64,000 bases of DNA, from the NCBI GenBank assembly GCA_935421135.1, contig OW285190.1:6892501-6956500 (forward strand), in the 5' to 3' direction. How positions within the stretch are numbered: the first letter of the stretch is position 1; each line of letters starts with the position of its first letter. A program made the position numbers and the translations under genes. Below are positions 12,301-25,521 of this stretch, in pieces. Origin of the DNA: Bugulina stolonifera (Eukaryota; Bryozoa; Gymnolaemata; Cheilostomatida; Bugulidae). The notes below the pieces were generated by a model. The model saw only the letters and a program-made list of their open reading frames with translations, ran no database searches and had not been told where the DNA came from.

Positions 12301-13015
12301 CTAAGATAATTCCTCCTTACTTCTAACCTGGGACCAAGGAACTTAGCCAAGACAAGATATCCTAGCTACAATCCAGTAACATCTATCTAACTATGATAGT
12401 TAGATAGTTACTATCAGCCTGTCTGCTCTAAGTGAAAGATGAAGAATAGCCAGTAGAGTAGGCTACCAGCTGGTGTAATCATGATCACAATTATAAATAC
12501 TAAAAATAACGTCAAATTGAAAGCATTGCACTACTAGTTTAAGTTTGTATTTACCTCTGACTCTTCGAGTTTTGGTGCCATAAAAACATTCAAATCCAAC
12601 TGCGTAGCCAACACTGATAATTATTAAATCTACATGATTTGTGCTATAGAACCATTAAAGCTTTTTATTGTAATAACAGAATACACGTGAACGCATTTCA
12701 ACAACATCAATCTAATATTATTAAGATTTCAACATGAACATCTTCAGAAATCGTTGACCAATTACTCAGGAAACTACAAAATAATTAAGAAACTTGAACC
12801 GAGAAAGTCATATATGAAGCCAACTTGAAACGGTCCGTTGCTTGTTAGCTACCTTTGTATCAATAGAACGATACTATGGAGGCGCATATTTAATGGCGAA
12901 GAGAGAAGACAACTTTCTGATTATGAAGTGGGGGGACGTTATTGCAGAGCGTCCCCCTGGCTAATTTTTTATTAGGGACGCCGTCCCCCGGCGTCCCCCC
13001 ACAATTTAAGCACTG
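9389..13015. mobile_element. hAT-like DNA element, non-autonomous, 3.6 kb
   Basis: The terminal inverted repeats CAGTGCTTAAATTGT at 9389 and ACAATTTAAGCACTG ending at 13015 match over 15 bp. They are flanked by an exact 8-bp target duplication CATGTATT (9381-9388 and 13016-13023). CAG-type ends and 8-bp duplications are typical of hAT transposons. The subterminal regions are G/C-rich (9410-9490 and 12925-13000). The interior has no open frame resembling a transposase. It holds ACT/AGT-rich low-complexity sequence (about 9955-10260) and a repeated internal module (about 11770-11990 and 12003-12500, the second interrupted). I infer mobilisation by a transposase made elsewhere. Confidence 0.85.
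11770..12500. repeat. Internal duplicated module of the hAT element
   Basis: Blocks such as GATTACTTAGCAAATTAT (about 11784 and 12013) and CTAGCTACAATCCAGTAA (about 11869 and 12363), followed by AGAATAGCCAG and GTAGGCTACCAGC, occur twice in the same order. The second copy is split by about 270 bp of other sequence (about 12090-12360). Confidence 0.65.
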
Positions 13016-13040
13016 CATGTATTAGTGTAGCCTTATGCAA

Positions 13041-13205
13041 CATTCACACTGCCGTTCATACCAACTACTAGCGGCAAGCGGCTAACGCTAACCACAATGT
13101 GGTTAGCTATTACTACCGCTCACTGGAGCATGTCACTATATATTATAGTTGTGGTTAGCGTTGGCCGCTCGCGGCTAGTAGTTAGTATAAACGGCAATGT
13201 GAATG
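13041..13205. mobile_element. Foldback/MITE, 165 bp, about 56-bp arms
   Basis: The left arm begins CATTCACACTGCCGTT and runs to about 13097. The right arm, from about 13149 to 13205, is its near-exact complement (the arms share AACGCTAACCACAA and CATTCAC). About 50 bp separate the arms. No clear target duplication was found. Confidence 0.75.
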
Positions 13206-14223
13206 GACCATTAGATCAAATTCATGGTTGAAGTGATAACATGTGTGATGAAAAAGACAACTCCTCTACCTAAAGTTCTGTTGAACCAATGGCTACATGA
13301 TTATATACAATTTGAGTTGTTAGTACTGTAATGGTTTTTAGGGGGTTGTGTATGTCGTCCTAAGACGACTCCTTGTCCAAAATGAAGAACCTATGAGCGG
13401 TGCTGTGTTTGTAGGTCTTCTCATTTCACGAAAGATCAACAGGTACTAGTAGTCCGACTACTCAAGATTACCCATGTGGTCCCGAGTCAATGCTTGTTTG
13501 CCATACTGAGAAAGAGTATGTTTCGACCTAGCAGGAAGCTCGGGAAGCAAGGTCAAGGACCTTGACGACTGGATCTGCCAGTACTACGAAGTGAAGACTC
13601 TGCATAAGTAGTATAGAAGTGTCTTTATTGAGATTCAAGCATCAACTGAGACAATGAATGCAAAAACAATGTTCTCCATATACTTAAGAACTTCCGGAGG
13701 AAGTTCCGGTGAAAAGGCCGATGTAGTGTCGTCCGGAAATTGCACAACCAGATGGCGGCTGAAAGCCCAAGGCCGACCCAAAATTTCAAGTCACTTTGTT
13801 TAAACTCAACTCTATATTTTAGGTCTGCAATTATGGTTTTAGCAGTAATGATTACATAATGACCATTGGCCATTAGAAGGAGGAAGAAAATAAGGAAAAC
13901 AATTATTCCAGTAGTTATGTGGTGGAATTTATTGTTCACTAATCTCTTAACCAGGGGATAAATACCCTGTGTAAACATAAACATATAGGTAGACAGTATA
14001 ATAACCTATAATGACATGACAGAAACAGAATTCTGTAGAAATGATACAAAAGCTACCATAATACTTCTACTCAAACATGTCATTGTGATTCCATGGACAA
14101 CCAACAGAATGTTATATAATTTACAGCTTAGTGTCTCCAAATGTTGTCCTTTGTCTCATATGTTGGTCTTGTTAGTTCTCTGAAACCAGTATTCATTTCC
14201 TACCAAGATCTCCATCAGTGAAC
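13206..14223. other. Upstream region of the intact KH gene
   Basis: No supported gene. A 119-codon minus-strand open frame (13625-13984) has no recognisable motif, and I treat it as chance. The last few hundred bases presumably hold the KH gene promoter, but no TATA box or other element could be identified. Confidence 0.4.
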
Positions 14224-17200
14224 ATGGCTGTAGGGCTAGTCTTGTTACTTCTCGTTATCGCTACTCTGATAAGCATTAGAGAAAGTACTAGGAAAAGGTA
14301 CGTCCATCTACTTTATATATTCTAGTTCACTTCGTGTTTTTTATCCAGTAAATCCTGGTGTGGCTGTTTGTAGATTTAATCTATACTACTATTGTCTTTA
14401 CAGCACCAAAACGATCAATTTGAAACTTGGAAAAGGACTATAAAAAGTTTTTAGTAGCTAGGGATGTGAAGGGCAGCATTTACATTATATCTGTTTGCTA
14501 TGATATTCTTCTGGAGCTTGATTGAAATTTATTACACTGGTATTATTGTATTTAATTATTTGAACCATGGATTAAATTTATATGAAATCTATGATTTGAA
14601 CAGTGTTCCCTAGTCTGTTACATGCAATATTACTCCTAATTATTCAAGTTTGGGTACAACCAATAATATATATATATGTACATAGATAGAGTGTGAGATA
14701 GAGACTACTACACTGTTTGTTACAGATCACAGAATGTACCGACAGTGGAGTCATCACATACAAATCTTACTGGAAACTCAACTAATAACCCCACTGAAAC
14801 TCCTGCCCTAAGTCTCACCAGAAATCCTACCCTGACTGGAAATCCTACTGATTATGAGCCGTAAGTTATGATGTACCTACACTAATACATGTACTTACAC
14901 TGATATATATATATATATATATATCTCCACTACCATATAGTTATATCAGATATAATATAGCACTTTTTACTTGTGTTTGTAGGAACACAGGATACAGCTT
15001 GGAGCTTCTCCAAGGGAGAAACATCAAGGTTTGTCTCCCAAACAGAAACGCTCATACAAATTATTTATTTATACCCTTGTGTAACTGTACATGTACATTT
15101 ATATGATCATTGTACAGCCATATAGGCCTATTCCATAGATCATATAAACTATGTCATCGTGCTCTGGTACTGTATAAAATCTGCTATTAACTCTTACAGA
15201 TAGACTTCACCTTAGAGACAGCAAAGAGATTTCAGCAGCTGTACAAGCCGCCAAGCTTTCCGCTGTGGTAAGTTGAGTTTCTTCTCTGTTACATAGTCTG
15301 TAGCTGTCAGCCATTCTACAGAAGTATTCTGCAGGTTTTACAATAAGTGTCAACTGCAGCAGCCAGCAAGTACGTCAATGTATAAGTTCATCTTACTCGG
15401 TACACGTAATACATGTATGAGACTAGTTAATGGTATCAACAATGTACTATAAGTTGTAAATATATGCTTACCTATTCTCTGGAAGCTGATACTACTGGAT
15501 GAGCAGCCAAAGACTACCCATAGACAGAGGATCTTAGAATAAATATGAAATAAAAGCTAAAAGCTATATTGTTTTATAGTTTGGTGGTACCCTGGCAATA
15601 TGTAGAACATATCATTGGTCGATCAGGCAGGACAATTCAACCAATCACTAGACAGACTGGTGCTAAGGTGAATGTGCTCATAGATGATGATTCCTTACCT
15701 GATTACAAGGTGAGGTACATCCACTGGTATATTGGAATATTATGTCTGTAATTGATCATGACACGGCGTTGTCCTATCTTATCACATTTCCATAAGAGAA
15801 GACAACTTCTAATACATTCTTTAGTCCTCATTTTTTCATGTTTATACAATGTACATGTAATTGTATACAAAAGTTTCATACTTGTTGGGAAATATCTGTG
15901 GGAAAGGACATTCCAATCAGGGAACAACTCCTATACTTGTGTTTCTGTAGGCTCTGACAAAAAACTAATTTTATACAATAGTTCAGTTTTAGTAGAAATA
16001 ATAAGCAACATTGTCATCTCTCAAGTTTCAGTCACCACTCACTGGAATGTATAGCTCTAGTTCACAGTTTAGCTGTACATGTCGTGGTATTCTGTATACT
16101 TAATTACAGGTGGTGATGATATATGATGCTCCATTGGACAGCTGTATGCAGGCTTGCCAGAAAATATTTGGAATCATGGTTCGGGAAAACTCAACTGAGC
16201 CTATTTTGATACGGAGGACCCCACAGGTAATGATCTTAGCCCACCACACCCAGTGTGGAAGAATAATTGGTAGAATGGGTTTACACATCAGGAGAATCAT
16301 GGCAGAGACAGGGGTCAGAGTTCAAGTATCCAAGTAAGATAATACATTTGTATACATGTGTTACTTGAACTACATGTACATATACATACACTAGAGTCAT
16401 CAACACAGCACATGATGTCTCACAACCGGACAGTTCAAAACTGTTTAGATTACATTAGAAGAACACAACTTACAGACAATTGATTTAATAAATTGATTCA
16501 ATTAATTGATTTAATTAATTAAATAAAAGAAATAATAATAGAAATTAGTAGAAATCTGGTGATTGGGGTTAGGGGTTTCGAACTTTCCGGTGTTGAACTG
16601 TGCAATTTCAAAATATCCCATTTTGAACTGTCTTTTTTGAATAGTCGCAACTTCCCTGTTTATGCTCGAGTCAAGTAGTGCATTGTATGTACTTGAGTCT
16701 AGTCAAGTTGTTTACTTGGATTACCTAAACATTTTATACCAAGTCATACAGCTGACTGTGTGTTGTAGTGTCAGTGGACCCATGGATCTAGACAGGATTA
16801 TTAAGATAAAGGGTACATTAAGGAATATGTACTCAGCTGCCAGATGTATCTATGGGAAACTAAGGTTTCTGTACTCGTGTGACCTCAAATACAATGTAAG
16901 TACACACACTGTATAGTTATGTTTCTACTGCACAAAACACCAAGGAAAAGCCTAATGTGACATATACACTGTATGTGTATGATAATATACACAATTAAAG
17001 ATCTCTACTACACTGTATAATTTACAGTACAGCAGTATAGAGTCTAAGCTATCAATTGTAATGTGAAGTTATCCTCTCACTATATTTAGGCAGATATTCA
17101 GTAATGGCTGGGTAGGCAGTCTAACAAACCGAGTTTGTGTAACATAAATATGAAAGGCACTATTTTCATCCTGTAGAGAATTGGAGTCTTTTTAACTTGG

Positions 17201-18309
17201 TCAAATAGATTGAAACAAAACTATAATGGGTATCTGTATAACTCTTTACTGCGTTTTTTAGGCATCATCTGCGTTTGCTCTCCCTTGGAACCCAAGACTG
17301 GCTAGCAGCTATACCTCAGTAAGTCTACCTTAGCACAACATATATAAATATTGTGACTGACCTTCAGATAACTCATGGAGTCTTAAAGAGACATCTACAT
17401 GTACTGTAATACTATAATAACTACATGTATGTTATGATAATACATCTGAGCATGTCGTTATGTCAATTGATAATCCTGTCTATTTCTACAGGGATTTACC
17501 GCTGATCCTGCCCGTCTCTCCACTTTCTGTATCTTTGTAATTCCAAAGTCTATGGTTGGGCTTGTCATAGGTAAGTTTATGCTAAGTAAAAGTTATTATA
17601 ATAATATAACAATAAGAAGTCCTGCAACTGAATTGTCTTCTCTTGGCTGATACAGATTTTTAAAGAGAGGATAACTTCTCTGGTCACCAATTCGATTTAC
17701 TGATTGAAATAAATTATTCTAGATTGGCTAAAACTGTTACTGTGTTGGTTTTGGACTTCTATTATTTTGCAAATGATTATGATTTTCATATAACCAGAAT
17801 CCAAGGCTCTTCTTGTATATAATATCATGCTTGTATAGAATACTGTGCGAATCAGGGGTCTTGTGCGGTTCTTTAGGAAAGGAAGGTAGGAATATCAAGT
17901 ATGTGCAGTACATGAGTAAGGCATGTGTGCAGATACAAGATGCTAAGAATCCAAATCTAGAGAGTGTTGTTGCTTTTATTGTTGGCACCAGCTATGCTCA
18001 AATAGTAAGTATAGATAAATTGGAATACATAAATTACAAAGTGTATCATTATCACTCATGATATCAACTACTATCAGGAAACAAACCAATACTGGACTGA
18101 ATTTAACCATGTGTCACACTTTGGTGAGCAAGTTGTCCACTGCACCAGTTGTCTGCTGTCTAGGCCTAAATAATATACGTAGATAAATATAATATGAACT
18201 ACTATATTGTATGTTTCAGATGGCTAGAACTCTTCTACAGAATATGGTGACTACAGGAAGACCTCCAGTGTTATCAGCTATAACCAATGAATCAGCTGAT
18301 CTTATGTAA
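14224..18309 (+). CDS. Membrane-anchored triple-KH protein, 11 exons, 385 aa
   Basis: Exons: 14224-14297, 14726-14860, 14983-15028, 15200-15267, 15580-15709, 16110-16333, 16769-16895, 17262-17318, 17492-17570, 17877-18004 and 18220-18309; phases agree and the total is 1158 nt. Residues 3-18 form a strongly hydrophobic N-terminal segment (signal anchor), followed by an S/T/N-rich linker to about residue 70. Three KH folds follow, with GXXG loops GRSG (121-124), GRMG (205-208) and GKEG (314-317). KH domains bind single-stranded RNA. An N-terminal membrane anchor plus tandem KH recalls TDRKH/Papi and AKAP1, which sit on mitochondria. Here there are three KH domains and no Tudor domain, so I do not assign orthology. 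The start is the first ATG before the hydrophobic run. The upstream copy at 245-8088 is a disrupted duplicate. Confidence 0.82.
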
Positions 18310-20150
18310 GGGACAAATCTATCAGTACAAGATAACAGAGATCCTGTGTCTCCATACTAAGGAAGAGAGAAAACAACTCCTCGTTTGGATGCAGTTCTAT
18401 GTTCATATTATTAAACTTTTGTGAAAATTGTTAACTTCCATCTAATATACATTTTCGTATATGTAAATATTGTATATGTTACAATTGTCAACTTCTATCT
18501 TCATATGTATGTAAATATTGTGTATATATGTCACAATTGTCACCTTCCAACTAGTGCATATATTTATGTAAATATAATGTACATGTATGTTATATCACTA
18601 CTGTGTATGTGGATATCTATGTCTATTGTAAATAATTAATCAATACAAGCCTTATAGAACAACTTTTTAACATCTACGACTTGAGACTGTAAACTAAGTG
18701 TAGGTGGGTTCTCATGTACTTATAGCAGAAACACAGGATATGCTAATATATTGGTCTGTCCTGCCATGCGTTATAACTCAGCCAACTCTTTGGGTTGGAC
18801 ACATGGCCACAAAGATCTACGCATGCATGTCCAAGAACTGCCTGAATGGAATAATATATAATATTGGTATGTCCTAGTCACCAATTAGTGGTTATCAATA
18901 GTGAAATAGCAGCTTTGAGGAAGGATTCAGGATAATATGCAGGATGAAGCAGTTGAACACACTAAATAGAGAGAACACAACTCCAGCTTTTTAGCAGCAA
19001 TTTTTTTCTGTGAGGCTACACATTGTATAATTCTCAAGGGAGGGTCTCAGAATGAATGGTTAGAAGTCTAAAATCCACAACACTGCATAAGGTTATTGTC
19101 AAGTCAAGGTATAGTCTGTACAGGATAGACTTTATCAGTACAACTAGACTCACCTATGATAAGAATAGAAGTGCCGTGTGTTCGCTCCTGTATTCTATGC
19201 CTCAGTCTCGTATACTAATCCTATTGGCTAATGCTTATCTCAGGATCCAATAAGCGGCACTGTTATACACCATTGATCTCTAGATCATAATCCCACAGTT
19301 ATGCTACCAGTACCAGATGTTTAGCGCAATATCTATCCAGTATGGTATGAAGCAATTTCCAAACAGACTGAAATTTAATTCTTATATGCATTTAGACTGT
19401 AGTGCAGTTTCCAGTTCATTTGGAGTGGAGTTGCAGTTCTGTAATTCTATGCCTACATGTATAATATTGATGACAAAAATGGATGCAGCCAGATATAGCA
19501 CACAATTACTAAACAACATCCGTTACATAGAGAAGTAATGTGAAACGGCCATAAAAATATAGAGGAGTTTTCTCTATATTTGGGGGTTGTCTACCCTTAC
19601 CTCAAACCACCATAAATGATAGAATATGATGTTGCAGAGGATTTTGTGCTGTTTTCTTACTGGGTTATGGGAAATGGGCAAGTTGTTAGCTGAGGGTGTC
19701 TGGCTACAGAACCAGTAGTTAGTTTCTGGATTGTATTGCCTTTGTCATCTCCAGACAAGTCTTTTAGTGAATTCTATGGGCAAGAAGACATAACATGTCT
19801 ACAGAATTTTATAAACATGTCTATCAACTGACCTATCTGACCTCTAAATAGAATTTATAATTATATTCTATTCATCAATATTCTAGTTATCAATAGTGAA
19901 ATAATGATGTGGCCTATAGCAGCTTTGAGGAAGGGTTCACATTGTAATTATCTTGAAGCTATGGCACTTGGCACCCATGAAAAATAGCAATTATCAAGTA
20001 GCATGGGGCAAGCTATCATTATCGCAACCAGCAATGAGTCACAACAAGTGCTTGCTAGTGCCCTGCTAAGGACAATTATTGTTATAGTATTATGATTATA
20101 GCCTGCAGTGAGTAGATGAGGTGACACTCTGGCTGCACTGAGGTCATAAG
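18310..20150. other. Intergenic between KH gene and SBSPON-like gene
   Basis: No coding signal. The first 400 bp match the 3' flank of the left KH copy. A block of about 60 bp (ATCAATAGTGAAATA, then AGCAGCTTTGAGGAAGG) occurs at about 18895-18930 and again at about 19890-19935. A 9-bp hairpin (AATATAGAG/CTCTATATT) lies at 19557-19578. Confidence 0.5.
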
Positions 20151-20156
20151 TTCACA

Positions 20157-20166
20157 TATATATAAG
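20157..20166 (+). promoter_or_regulatory. TATA box of SBSPON-like gene
   Basis: TATATATAAG lies 93 bp before the ATG at 20259. This would place initiation near 20185-20195 and give a 5' UTR of about 65-75 nt. It is the only clear TATA box seen just upstream of a gene in this window. Confidence 0.6.
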
Positions 20167-20258
20167 GCAGTGTGTATATTGATAGGTTAGCACTTAGCTC
20201 AAGAAGTCTGTAACTCAACAGCTGTTCCTCTGCGGTCTGAAGTCCCAGTGATACCAGA

Positions 20259-23200
20259 ATGTTGCTCTACACTCTTGCTGCCGTTCTGTCTGGCTGTGTT
20301 CTAGTCAGCACAAGTAATAATGTCACGGAAGACAGTGTGCTGTCTATAAACACAACTGGACTAGGCTGCCAGTCTTTGTGCTGTGAAGGTAAAAACAACA
20401 GCTGCCACAGTACAGGACTCAAGATTAACGGTAGAGGAAGCGTTAACTCAAGATGCTTCTGCGACGAGGGATGTCCCGACATGGGTGACTGCTGCTTTGA
20501 CTACAAGTCTGCATGCAAAGGTAAGTCTTTTTATTTATGTATCTATGTATTACGTGTAATACTCAGTGTACTGTACTTTGCAATATAAATCTTGGTTTCG
20601 CAAACAACAGTTCGAGACTGATTAGGCATTTAAAATATTCGAGTGTGATTACCAGATAAGTTACTTATATAGCAAGGTCTACTCAGTTCAAACCCCAGTC
20701 AGGTACTGGTATTTCCGTGAATGTGAAACAAGTCTCTGACTGCTCAATAGACAAATTCGAATTCCTTGTATAACAAAGCATCACATTTATGTAGATAGCT
20801 TGATGTAACCTACTGGATTTTGTCTGCATCGACTACGTCATTGCTTTGATTCTCTACATCAAAGTAGTCTGCTCTGACGAGCACTGAAATGCATGCTCAA
20901 TAATGTACATAGTTTGAAGCAAATTTTGTTTGTCCCGATGGTGCTCAACCAATCTAGTGTTTTGGAGTTTCATTTACAAGTGGCCAAAATACTCTGACAA
21001 TCTATCTGAACTTCCATCGTTTGCAAACCAAATATCTATAGGCTGTATTGTATGTACATGTAGGTGTCACTCCCCACCCACCCATCGGTGTTAGCAGAAT
21101 TAAGAACCATGCACTAAGGCTATGTTGGGTACATGTATCATGATGAGATTAACCATATGGCAGCAGGAAACTGCTATATAATTACTGTAGGCAGGCTATG
21201 ACACCACCTACTCTACGTGACACGCCCATTTATTACAGTGCAATGCATTCATTAAGAAAGAGAACAACTCCCAGTCTAATTAGTGTCATATGGAAGACAT
21301 GTAATTATAAGCTGGATGCTATTATCACACTTCACTGTAGAACTGGCTTCCAGTTTTATCTGCATGGTACTTAACATAAATTAACTATAAAAGTTAAGAG
21401 AAAAATATATTGCACTGTGTGGGGAAAAATGAAAATAGAAGAGAACTCTCAAGTACTGAGTGCACTTGGCAGCATGGATTGACTCATAAAGAAAATGAGC
21501 TTATCTCTGTCAGGTTTTATCTATCTGTTTCCTTTAGGAAATCTTTAGAACTGACACTAGCTGAAGCAGCGCTTTGTTTAAACAAATCATCTTTGTATTC
21601 TAAACACCAGCAGCACATCTCTGGCAGCAGTTCGCAGTGAACCTCAGTCACATACATATCGTTATATAAATACAGAGTCGTTTATCAGATAACATAAGCA
21701 TTGCAAGTCATCTAGTCGCAACTTTGCATAGTATAGGAAATACAATTTATAACTGTATATGTTAGAGCACACAGAGAAACTTACACATTGAGATAACATT
21801 ATCATGCTGTAAAAGCTACACCCCTATGGCCCTCTATTATAATTTGCTAGTGACTAATTAAATACATGTAGATACCATAAATAGTTTGTAGAACTTTGTC
21901 TTCTATAGGGTAAACCGTATCATTCCCAGAGTCAACTATTTATCACTATTACTTAGAATAAATATAACTATAAATAATGATATAAGTTTTCGTATATTTT
22001 ATAAAATACATAGCAATAACAAATATATGTAGTAAGACAATGGTGTGAGCTAGTAATTTGAAAAGAAATGATATAGCACAACACATTCTGAGAGTTTTTA
22101 TTTTGTTTCGAATATTTCGATGCTTAGCCGGGCACTATTATTAGAGGAAAAATAATTTATGTACACTGTAGTACAATGTAGGTATAATATATTATACAAT
22201 ACGACACCCTTGTTTCCATATAATATAGTTCAGAGTACTAAATATATGCAGGTACCATAAAACATGAGTAGCACTTGCATCTGGGGAGAGCAGCTAACCA
22301 ATTCACCATCTCACTCGTTTTCACAGATGTAAATTGAACTATACTATGTCAAGGGGGTTTGGCCATTTTTTTATATAGTGATGCATTTTTAAGCAAGAAA
22401 AATAAAAACAAACTCTTATCGTCTACACATAATAATAATTAATAATAATTTACATGCATATAGTAGCAGGTTGATGTATTGAGTAATTTATCAGATACGT
22501 ATAATGTCAACTTACTGTTTGTACCTGTATCACCTGTTTAACTTTAGTCATTGACTGCCAGATGACGGAATGGAGTAACTATACAGAGTGCAGCAGCGAC
22601 TGTGGAATGGGGCTGAAGACGAGAAACAGATCTGTTCTAGTTCAGCCTCGATTTGGTGGTAAGGCGTGTCCGACGAATCTAAGGGAGACAACTATCTGTA
22701 AAGGGGAAGCCTGTAAGAGAACCGAAGTGCAACTAGAAGAAGAAGTAGAAAAAGGTGAGACATGTTATTTTATTTCAGATTAGAAATGTCGTAGAAATCG
22801 CCTTGCCACAGAAGTTGACCTATTAACAGCTGACTAACATGTAATGGACGTCAGCAGATTTAAGTGTTGTCATTTTTGGGGTGTATCTGTTGTTAAAAAT
22901 AACAAAGGTGAAGTAGTTAACAGATGATCAATGTATTCTGTATTTACTAAGTAGCCTAGTTATAAAAGATCTGCTATAATTTAAACACTAGGGGTGAGTC
23001 TGCCTGGCTATTTGTTACTTTCTCCTCAGTTCAGACTGGGAGCTGCCGTCTGCACCAGCTCTCTTCTGGTTATGAGTCTAGTGCTAAGGATATAGCTTTG
23101 TTTATATAACAACATTACATTGTACTGGTTGACTGTGAAATTATTTGTTTCAAAACAATGAAGCCCATGAGATTCTACATTTACCATTCCAACATGTATT

Positions 23201-25521
23201 GAGTAAGTAAATATGGGTCTCTCCCATATTACTTACACCCCAATATTGAATGAATATATACATTGTAGAACACTTTAAAGTTGTCATCTCTCCATTATTG
23301 TTATTGTACAAATATCTACATTTTCGTATACAAATAATTACCTACATAATAATTCATGTAGTCTCCATGAATGCCCATTGTCCATCCTTAATCACACTCT
23401 ATGTCCATATGACAGTCTTATATTGCATTTAGATTTTTATTATCTGACCAGTGAATAGTCCACTATCTCCCTGCATGCAGATATTATATCGGCAATCATT
23501 GTGCTGGAGGAAAATAGGTCTCTAGGTTTACATGAATACACAGTTGTTCAGAGACCATACTGGTATAACATGTAATTATTGCATTGTGTATACACAATGA
23601 TATTCCTAGTAATGCTTGGTTACAACACCTCCCATATGATTGTGGTTGTAGTCTCAACTGAGAAAGTAATGCTCTAAAATAAATACCCTGAAATTGATGG
23701 CCAAATGGTACATACACGGTCCATGGTGTTATACAAGAAGACAAAGTGGACACAGTCCATGCTCCATGCAAGCTTGCTAATGGGCTTGTGATACTGCTTA
23801 AAGATGCCAGTGCTGGAAAAACTTTAATTGTTTTAAGAAATTCATCCCATTGTGTTCAGTTACTATCAAACAGGTTTTTTGAGAATAATTCTATTTGATA
23901 CTCGACATCAGCTGACCACATGCTGCCAATTAATATACATGCTGCTTTGATTTGAGGGAACAGACTATAACAATACCCATTATAAACTGGCTTGTGTTAT
24001 TAACTGCACTAAGCCAACACCTAGCCCATTTCCCTGTTAATGACATTCAACCCTGTCTGTTTTATAACAGCTACAAACTGGCCACTATTGCTTTGTGCTA
24101 CATCCCTACAGGGTAAAGAGGCAGCTAGTGACTTTAATACTAGTAAACTACAATGTAGTTGCAGAACTGTATAGAACATTGTGTCTGGAAGTTGTCCCCC
24201 ATTACTCTAGTAACAGTCTTTTTAATAAACCATTCCTTCATTTCTACCTTCATCTACAATTGTACATGTAAGTGTCTTTGGTTAGAACTTCACATCCACA
24301 ACATTGGGCTAACCGTCATCTGCAGACTTCCTTGGAAGAGTTTGATCTCCAAGAATAGAGTCTGTCTGTCAGCTTTACTAGAGCTTCACATTTGTGCTTG
24401 TGTTGATTGCAGAGACCGCCAAGATTATGCCAGCTAGTTTCGCAAGATTCAGAAAGATGACCAAGTACAACGCTAATCTCGATATTAGAAGAAACCTGTA
24501 TGACAAATACTACTCTAAGGAAACTAACACTTACACAGGGTAAGTGTTGTGCCTTGTCATATATGCATGTGATGTGGGTGTAGCCTTCACCCACTGCACT
24601 ATCAATGTAAATGTAGACTTTTAAGCAGAAAATATTTCGCATACACAGCGTTAGACTACACAGGTGATTTCATGTATATAGCATAGAGCTTCAATTCAAA
24701 TCCATTTGACTCCCTCTAACAGTGTTTTGCTTGCAAATTAGTATTCTGAGACTAGGGATAGAGAATTTAAACATCTACCCATGTTTTATAAAATACTGCA
24801 CTTGGTTATATCAACGTGCATAATTATATATGCTCCCGAGACAATGACCTCTTTCACAGCTCAAGATCTTGTACGCAGATGTGAATGTGTCAATTCCCAC
24901 AGATATCTTGTATGATAATGTTCCATGCACATGTTGTAAATATGTCTGTGGAACATCTGCACTGAAAAAGCGATACATAAGTAAACCTTTGTAACATTGT
25001 TGAGAGCATGGAACCATCTTGAAAGCAAACGAAATTGAACCCTGGTGTTAATTCATGTGCAAAGATACCCATATGAAAGGTCTCTACGAACAAAAATACC
25101 ACAAACCAATTTAGACAGCCTAGATGTCACTTCTACAATGGTGAACAAAGCGGTGATAGCCCCTACCCTTACCTGAAGGCTAAAATTCAAATCTGACAAT
25201 CACACTATATTTTGTGTTTCATTTAGATATTGCAGTAGGTTCAGAATTGTCTCCTCTCGATACGCCTGCCAGAGTTACACAACACCTTGGGCTAATGTAC
25301 TCAGACGTGGGGCAACCATATGCGTGGAATGTCAACAAACTGCAATGGAAAAGGAGCGTACCAACGGTTTATGCGCTGGCCATGGAGAGACTGGTGTGAC
25401 GACAAACTGGAATGCAGTGAATGCTCCTGGATGTACTGGCTGGTGGAAGAGGTTGGACGACTCCGAACCATGTTCTTGCGAATCCGATAAACTAGTGGAT
25501 AAGAACTTTATATTCATTTAA
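20259..25521 (+). CDS. SBSPON: SBSPON-like secreted protein (SMB + TSP1), 4 exons, 296 aa
   Basis: Exons: 20259-20520, 22548-22754, 24413-24539 and 25227-25521; phases agree and the total is 891 nt. A signal peptide (residues 1 to about 18) leads to a Cys-rich somatomedin-B domain with the CFCDEGC...DCCFDY signature (about residues 36-87). Exon 2 encodes a thrombospondin type-1 repeat (WSNYTECSSDCGMGL, about 96-150) and then an acidic linker. Exons 3-4 encode a C-terminal Cys-rich module with GATICVECQ and PGCTGWWKR, ending FIFI. Domain order, the VECQ-type motif and the C-terminal FIFI match vertebrate SBSPON (RPE-spondin), an extracellular-matrix protein of poorly defined role. The human protein is about 264 aa; this one is slightly longer. 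All cysteines lie in an exported context. A TATA box lies upstream and a possible AATAAA at 25919-25924. Confidence 0.87.

Noticed and set aside
13625..13984. 119-codon minus-strand frame with hydrophobic stretches
   Set aside because: AT-rich context, no recognisable domain, no splice or promoter support; could be chance.
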